A stretch of 51,589 nucleotides of DNA from Sphingomonas asaccharolytica NBRC 15499. GTDB taxonomy: Bacteria; Pseudomonadota; Alphaproteobacteria; Sphingomonadales; Sphingomonadaceae. The notes beneath the pieces were generated by a model. It did no database searches, had not been told where the DNA came from, and saw nothing but the letters and a program-made list of their open reading frames with translations. The translations under genes and the position numbers were made by a program. Each line of letters opens with the position of its first letter. Positions within the stretch are counted from its first letter, which is position 1. The stretch spans positions 1 to 51,589 of the forward strand of contig NZ_BCYU01000030.1 in the NCBI RefSeq assembly GCF_001598355.1, written 5' to 3'. This document shows positions 47,325 through 51,589 of this stretch, in pieces.

Positions 47325-47893
47325 GGATTCTGATCACGCTCCTCGCCCTAATCGCGCTGCCTGTCGGCGCGGCGCATGCCGACGATCTCTACAAGCGCAG
47401 CAACTGGTCGGCGATGAGCGCCGATCGCCGCGCCACCGCGGTCGGCGATCTGTTGACCGTCGTGGTTTACGAGAATGCGGAATCGACCAATACGACGAAG
47501 ACCGATTCCAAGCGCAGCACGCAGGTCGGCGGATCCGTCTCCGGCGGGAAGCTCAGCGAGAGCGGCAGCCTTCAGTTCGGCGGCGGCTATTCGGGCGGCG
47601 GCGCGGTCACGCGCAGCGATAAGCTGGTCGCGCAGATCACGGTGACCGTCCGGTCGGTGCTGCCCAATGGCGACCTTATGGTGTCGGGCCAGCAGACGAT
47701 GAAGCTCAACGGCGAGAACACGCTGATCGGGATCGAGGGGCGCATCCGCCCCGAGGACATCGAGGCCGACAACCGCATCCTGTCGAGCCGGATCGCCGAC
47801 GCGAAGATCATCTATGACGGCAAGGGGTTCGTCGCGCGTAGCGCCAAGCCTGGGCTGGTCGCCCGTGTATTTCGCTTCCTGGGGCTGGGGTGA
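47321..47893 (+). CDS. flgH: FlgH, L-ring protein without a lipobox
   Basis: A 190-residue L-ring subunit. The signal peptide MRILITLLALIALPVGAAHA has no cysteine, and the whole protein contains none, so unlike textbook FlgH it cannot be lipidated. The family core is intact: RRATAVGDLLTVVVYENAES, KLVAQITVTVRSVLPNGDLM VSGQQ and RPEDIEADNRILSSRIADAK I, with the terminal YDGKGFVARSAKPGLVARVF. It forms the outer-membrane ring around the rod. The ATG overlaps the end of flgA, and its stop overlaps the flgI start (TGATG). Confidence 0.88.
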   Translation: MRILITLLALIALPVGAAHADDLYKRSNWSAMSADRRATAVGDLLTVVVYENAESTNTTKTDSKRSTQVGGSVSGGKLSESGSLQFGGGYSGGGAVTRSDKLVAQITVTVRSVLPNGDLMVSGQQTMKLNGENTLIGIEGRIRPEDIEADNRILSSRIADAKIIYDGKGFVARSAKPGLVARVFRFLGLG

Positions 47894-49038
47894 TGCGGCA
47901 TCGGGGGGCATTCCCACTGCTGGCGCTGCTTCTTGCCGGCCTTGCCGTGCCCGCGAGCGCGGGCGCGCGGCCTGCGACGGCCGGCGTTCCGCTGTCGGGC
48001 ATCGGTCGGTTCCAGGGATGGCGTGACAATGCGCTGATTGGCTACGGCCTGGTGACCGGGCTGGCGGGATCGGGCGATACGCGGCGTAACGGGGTCACCC
48101 GCCAGGCCTTGCGCAACGTGCTCAGCCGGCTCGGGACCAGCGTCACCGATGACGAGATCAACAGCCGCAACGTCGCGGTCGTCATCGTCACCTCGACCTT
48201 GCCCGCCTCGGCCAATGTCGGCGACCGGCTGACCGTCACGGTCTCGTCGATCGGCGACGCCCGCAGCCTGGCGGGCGGCACCCTGCTGATGACGCCACTG
48301 CTTGGGCCCGACCAGCATGTCTATGCCTTGGCGCAGGGGCCACTGCTGGCTGGGGGCTACGACTTCAAGAGCGATCTCAACCGCGAGCAGCGCAACTATC
48401 CGACGACCGCGATGCTGGAGGCCGGCGCGACGGTCGAGACCGCGGTCGACTCGCAATTGCTGGCGAGCGACGGCACCGTCGGCTTCGTCTTGAGCGAGCC
48501 GAGTTTCGAAGGCGCCGAGCGCATCGCAGAGGCGATCAACATGCAGTTCGGGCCGGGCGTCGCCTCGGTCAAGAATGCCGATGAGGTACGGATCGCGTTT
48601 CGTGGCGAGGCCAGCCAGTTCGCCGGGTTCATGGCGCGGCTGGAAAGCCTGCCGGTCGAGCCCGTCCGCGTGGCCCGGGTGGTGATCAACGAGCGCACCG
48701 GGACGATCGTCGCGGGCCGCGACGTGCGCATCTCGAGCGTGGTGATCGCCCAGGGCGACCTCAAGGTCACGATCACCGGCGAGCGCACCGCGTCGCAGCC
48801 CAATTTCGCCGGCGGCTTCGCCAGCGATCTCGATTCGGTCGGGAGCCTCGTCGTCACCAACACCAAATTGACCGTCGAGGATCGCAAGCGCGACACTGTC
48901 GTCAATTTCCCCAACACCACCGTCGCCGATCTCGTCCAGGGCCTGTCGCGGGCCAAGGTCGACACCCGCGGCATCATCAGCGTGCTGCAGGCGATCAAGG
49001 CCGCCGGCGCGCTCCACGCCGCCATCCTCGTTCAATAA
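47893..49038 (+). CDS. flgI: FlgI, P-ring protein
   Basis: A 381-residue periplasmic P-ring subunit with a Sec signal peptide (LLALLLAGLAVPASAGA). The family signatures are present: GIGRFQGWRDNALIGYGLVT GLAGSGDT, NVAVVIVTSTLPASANVGDR L and GGTLLMTPLLGPDQHVYALA QGPL, with RVVINERTGTIVAGRDVRIS later and the terminal ILVQ. Length is normal. It is co-translated with flgH. FlgA encoded upstream is its chaperone. ATG 47893 is used; an in-frame GTG directly precedes it. Confidence 0.93.
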   Translation: MRHRGAFPLLALLLAGLAVPASAGARPATAGVPLSGIGRFQGWRDNALIGYGLVTGLAGSGDTRRNGVTRQALRNVLSRLGTSVTDDEINSRNVAVVIVTSTLPASANVGDRLTVTVSSIGDARSLAGGTLLMTPLLGPDQHVYALAQGPLLAGGYDFKSDLNREQRNYPTTAMLEAGATVETAVDSQLLASDGTVGFVLSEPSFEGAERIAEAINMQFGPGVASVKNADEVRIAFRGEASQFAGFMARLESLPVEPVRVARVVINERTGTIVAGRDVRISSVVIAQGDLKVTITGERTASQPNFAGGFASDLDSVGSLVVTNTKLTVEDRKRDTVVNFPNTTVADLVQGLSRAKVDTRGIISVLQAIKAAGALHAAILVQ

Positions 49039-49049
49039 GGTACCCACTC

Positions 49050-49397
49050 GTGGATCCTGTCTCAGCTGCGCTCATCACCAAGTCGTTGGACGGCCTCGCG
49101 CTCCGGCTCGAGGTGACCGCGACCAACATCGCCAATGCCAATTCCAGGACCTACCGGCCGCCGTCGCGCGTGACCTTCGAGGACAGCCTGAGGGCCGCCG
49201 CCGCCAAGGGTCCCGACGCGATCGCCGCGGTCGAGCCGAGGATCGAGGCGTTGCCGCGGGCGCCGTTCGGCGACGAGCCGCGGACCGATCTCGAGCTCGA
49301 TACCGCCGCTTCCACGGCCGGGCGCTATTCGGCGCTGATCGACTTGCTCGGCCGCCAATTCGACATTTCGCGCACCGTCATCCGGGGAGGCCAGTAA
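49050..49397 (+). CDS. flgB: FlgB, proximal rod protein
   Basis: A 115-residue rod protein starting at GTG 49050. The rod motif is EVTATNIANANSRTYRP (residues 21-37). The C-terminal helix YSALIDLLGRQFDISRTVIRGGQ is the usual FlgB end (R-Y-x-A-L-x-x-L-L-x-R-x-F-x-x-x-R-x-A-I). It is somewhat short compared with typical FlgB (about 130 residues). The single-base overlap with flgC and the following fliE support the call. Confidence 0.85.
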   Translation: MDPVSAALITKSLDGLALRLEVTATNIANANSRTYRPPSRVTFEDSLRAAAAKGPDAIAAVEPRIEALPRAPFGDEPRTDLELDTAASTAGRYSALIDLLGRQFDISRTVIRGGQ

Positions 49398-49828
49398 TGA
49401 GTAACGCCATGGCGATCAGCCGCTCGGGGCTCGATGTCGAGTGGCAGCGGCTGCAGGTCATCGCCCAGAACCTCGCCAATCTGAACACGAGCCGCACCGC
49501 CTCGGGCGATCCCTATCGCCCGATGCGCGTCATCTCCGGGCCTGACGCGAGCTTCGCCGACGCGCTTGCCCGCAAGGGCGCCGTCAGTCAGCCCGGACCC
49601 GTTCGCGTGCTCGGGGTCGAGGCGATGCCGGGCGGGGTACGCCGGGTCTATGATCCCAGCGATCCGTCGGCCGGCGCCGACGGGTTCGTCAATCTGCCCG
49701 CCATCGATCAGGCCTCGGAAATGACCTTGATGATCCGTACCTCGCGCTCCTACGAGGCCAATCTGACCGCGCTCGCGATCGAGCGCCAGATGTTCTCCAG
49801 CGCACTCAATCTCGGGCGGTCGTCATGA
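49397..49828 (+). CDS. flgC: FlgC, proximal rod protein
   Basis: A 143-residue rod protein. It starts MSNAMAISRSGLDVEWQRLQ and continues VIAQNLANLNTSRTASGDPY, the FlgC form of the rod motif (A-x-N-x-A-N-x-x-T-x-x-x-x-x-G-x-P-Y). The C-terminal part has GADGFVNLPAIDQASEMTLM, the G-Y-V-x-x-P-N signature with phenylalanine in place of tyrosine, and SYEANLTALAIERQMFSSAL. Its start overlaps flgB and its end overlaps fliE. Confidence 0.9.
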   Translation: MSNAMAISRSGLDVEWQRLQVIAQNLANLNTSRTASGDPYRPMRVISGPDASFADALARKGAVSQPGPVRVLGVEAMPGGVRRVYDPSDPSAGADGFVNLPAIDQASEMTLMIRTSRSYEANLTALAIERQMFSSALNLGRSS

Positions 49829-50139
49829 GCGCGATCGCCGCGATCGACAGCGTGCTGGCGGCCCCGCCGGCGCTCACCACGCTCGGGCCGGTGGCCGCCG
49901 CGCCGCAGCCGGCACCGGCGGCGAGTTTTGGCGACATCCTCTCGGCCGGCATGCAGGGGGTCGAAGGCAAGCTTGCCACCGCCGACGACATGGTACGCAA
50001 GTTCACGCTCGATCCGAATGTGCCGATCCATCAGGTGACCTTCGCGCTCGAACAGGCACGGCTGTCGGTCGAACTGGCGATGCAGGTGCGCGGGCGCCTG
50101 CTCGACGGATACCGGGAACTCATGAACATGCAGCTCTAG
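49825..50139 (+). CDS. fliE: FliE, hook-basal body complex protein
   Basis: A 104-residue FliE, the joint between the MS ring and the rod. The C-terminal two-thirds is typical: SFGDILSAGMQGVEGKLATA, VPIHQVTFALEQARLSVELA and QVRGRLLDGYRELMNMQL. The alanine/proline-rich N-terminus is variable in the family. The start overlaps the flgC stop (ATGA), and fliF follows after 16 bases. Confidence 0.9.
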   Translation: MSAIAAIDSVLAAPPALTTLGPVAAAPQPAPAASFGDILSAGMQGVEGKLATADDMVRKFTLDPNVPIHQVTFALEQARLSVELAMQVRGRLLDGYRELMNMQL

Positions 50140-50155
50140 CCGCGGATCGCCGACC

Positions 50156-51454
50156 ATGAGTGATGCGTCCCCCCAGCGGCAATTGCCGGTCCGCCTGATC
50201 GCGATCGTGTTCGCCGTGGTCTTCGGGCTGCTGGCGCTCGGCTATTTCCTGTTCCTCCGCCCGGGCTACGTGCCGGTGTTCAGCAATCTGCGTCCCGCCG
50301 CGGCTTCGGCGGTCGCGGCCCAGCTCGACGCCAAGAATATCGCATACCGACTCGGCGATAACGGCGCCAGTATCGCGGTGCCGTCGGACCAGGCGGACCA
50401 GGCGCGGCTGCTGATCGCCGGATCCGATATCGCGCTCAAGGGAGGCGTGGGCTTCGAGCTGTTCAACAAGTCCGACATGGGCCTCACCGACTTCGCGCAG
50501 CGGATCAATTACCAGCGCGCGCTCCAGGGTGAGCTCGAGCGCACGATCATGCTGATCGACGAGGTCGAGACCGCCCGCGTCCATCTGGCGATGCCCGAGC
50601 GCTCGCTGTTCCGCAGCGAACGCAGCCCGTCCAAGGCCGCGGTCGAGCTGATCACCAAGGAAGGGCGCCAGCTCGACAGCGACCGTGTCGCCGGCATCCA
50701 GCGTCTGGTGGCCTTCGCCGTGCCCGATCTGGCGCCCGGCGATGTCGTGATCGTCGACGCGGATGGCCGGGTCCTGAGCCAGTTGAGCGCGCCCGAGGTA
50801 ACGCTCGCGCCGGACGCCGAGGAGCAGCAGGCGGTCCAGCGCTACTATCGCGCGCGGGTGCGCGCCGCGGTCGAACCGGCCTTGCCAGGGGTGCAGACCG
50901 ACGTCCGCGTCATCGTCCTCGGCAAGGACGAGGTCGATGTTCCAGAGGCACCGGCGCCGGCACCCGCCGCGAGCGCGACGCCGGTGGCGATCGCGACCCC
51001 GGCCGGCACCGCGACGCCTGCGACCCCGCCCAATGCGCCGAAGCGCAATTTCCGTCTGCGCATCATCGTCGCGACCGCCATGCCGCTCGACCCTGATCAG
51101 AGCCGGTTGGCGCGCAACGAGATCGCCGCCGCGGTCGGGCTAGACGAAGCGGCGGGCGACGAACTTACCTTCCAGATCGGGCTCGGCCCGACCGGCGAGA
51201 CCACCCCGGCGGCGCGAACGGCGGCGGCTCCTGTCGCTGCCGTTCCGCCTGTCGGGAGCCCCGCCGGTGCTGCTCGCTTCGGCGGGTTCTGGCTGTACGT
51301 GCTGATCGCCGTCGCTCTCCTTCTGCTGGCGGCGCTGGCGCAGGGGGTCCGGTCCGCGATGCGGACGCCGCGCCTGTCGGCCGGCGAGCGCGAAGCGATG
51401 ATCGAACGCATCCGCGCGGCCCTGCGCGATCCGGACCTGGCCAATGCCGGCTGA
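50156..51454 (+). CDS. fliF: FliF, MS-ring protein, short form
   Basis: A 432-residue MS-ring protein, shorter than the usual 530-570. The first membrane helix is at residues 12-34. The ring-building motifs are present: YVPVFSNLRPAAASAVAAQL, GGVGFELFNKSDMGLTDFAQ RINYQRALQGELERTI, VETARVHLAMPERSLFRSER and KAAVELITKEGRQLDSDRVA GIQRLVAFAVPDL. RBM3 is much reduced and interrupted by a Pro/Ala/Thr tract (VPEAPAPAPAASATPVAIAT). A second membrane helix (FWLYVLIAVALLLLAALAQG) and a short tail AMIERIRAALRDPDLANAG end it, where the FliG-binding helix should lie. The stop overlaps the next start by 11 bases. Confidence 0.87.
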   Translation: MSDASPQRQLPVRLIAIVFAVVFGLLALGYFLFLRPGYVPVFSNLRPAAASAVAAQLDAKNIAYRLGDNGASIAVPSDQADQARLLIAGSDIALKGGVGFELFNKSDMGLTDFAQRINYQRALQGELERTIMLIDEVETARVHLAMPERSLFRSERSPSKAAVELITKEGRQLDSDRVAGIQRLVAFAVPDLAPGDVVIVDADGRVLSQLSAPEVTLAPDAEEQQAVQRYYRARVRAAVEPALPGVQTDVRVIVLGKDEVDVPEAPAPAPAASATPVAIATPAGTATPATPPNAPKRNFRLRIIVATAMPLDPDQSRLARNEIAAAVGLDEAAGDELTFQIGLGPTGETTPAARTAAAPVAAVPPVGSPAGAARFGGFWLYVLIAVALLLLAALAQGVRSAMRTPRLSAGEREAMIERIRAALRDPDLANAG

Positions 51455-51589
51455 CCCGCTCACCGCGGTCGCGCGCGATCTCGCCGCGCTGGCGGGCAGC
51501 GATCGCCGCGCGATCCTGGCCGGGCTCGACGCGGACGAACGCGACCGGCTGCAGGCGGCGATGCGGGGCCAGCGGCCGGCGGCACCGCC
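51444..51589 (+). CDS. Start of the next flagellar-operon gene (partial)
   Basis: ATG overlaps the end of fliF and opens a frame that runs to the window end (48 codons): PADPLTAVARDLAALAGSDR, then RAILAGLDADERDRLQAAMR. The helical, Leu/Ala/Arg-rich pattern and position suggest a FliG-like or other C-ring/export protein, but too little is visible to name it. Confidence 0.55.
   Translation, partial: MPADPLTAVARDLAALAGSDRRAILAGLDADERDRLQAAMRGQRPAAP

Overview
The window looks like chromosomal DNA of a GC-rich alphaproteobacterium, most likely a sphingomonad. This is inferred from gene style, codon bias and flagellar gene content; no rRNA or marker gene is present to prove it. The sequence opens with a run of G, which may be a contig edge, and it ends inside a flagellar operon.

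Layout. 0-1.7 kb is a decayed zone: a small conserved protein, a fragment of class II DAHP synthase abutting a frameshifted ECF sigma factor, and an SRPBCC protein with a frameshifted tail. 1.9-5.9 kb is a three-gene operon for a periplasmic molybdenum oxidoreductase (2Fe-2S subunit, Tat-exported molybdopterin subunit, tri-haem cytochrome c). 6-16.5 kb is housekeeping and envelope material: an O-methyltransferase divergent from a TetR regulator, a secreted amidohydrolase, an L,D-transpeptidase next to a coiled-coil lipoprotein, a YcaQ/AlkZ-type DNA glycosylase, a receiver-domain protein and several very small membrane or secreted proteins. A tRNA-Glu(CUC) follows at 16.8 kb, then an orphan phage-type tail spike on the minus strand (17.4-20.2 kb).

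20.9-27.5 kb is the most interesting part: a methyltransferase and a VOC protein diverge from a tight ACP / FkbH / MBOAT / SGNH-like operon. This gene set parallels DltC-DltA-DltB-DltD, but with a glyceryl-loading enzyme (FkbH) in place of the D-alanine ligase. It would fit a carrier-protein-dependent pathway that puts a glyceryl-type acyl group on an extracytoplasmic polymer. The cluster lies between two direct copies of the leader and first codons of an RHS gene: a degenerate copy at 20.64 kb and the functional one at 28.1 kb.

28.2-43.8 kb is a single giant RHS/YD-repeat protein (5218 residues) with four related jelly-roll-like modules, a compositionally distinct ~575-residue insert, a LysM, a glycine/alanine-rich hydrophobic region, a PT-TG pretoxin-like segment and an AT-richer toxin tip that contains no His or Cys. 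A SUKH-type immunity gene follows 10 bp later, then a decayed IS5-like transposase. 45.2-51.6 kb is a flagellar basal-body operon in the order flgF-flgG-flgA-flgH-flgI-flgB-flgC-fliE-fliF plus the start of one more gene. It has an unlipidated FlgH and an unusually short FliF.

The middle of the window (about 16.8-45.1 kb) therefore behaves as an accessory island (tRNA, phage spike, surface-acylation operon, conjugation-gene relic, polymorphic toxin, IS relic) between two conserved chromosomal blocks.
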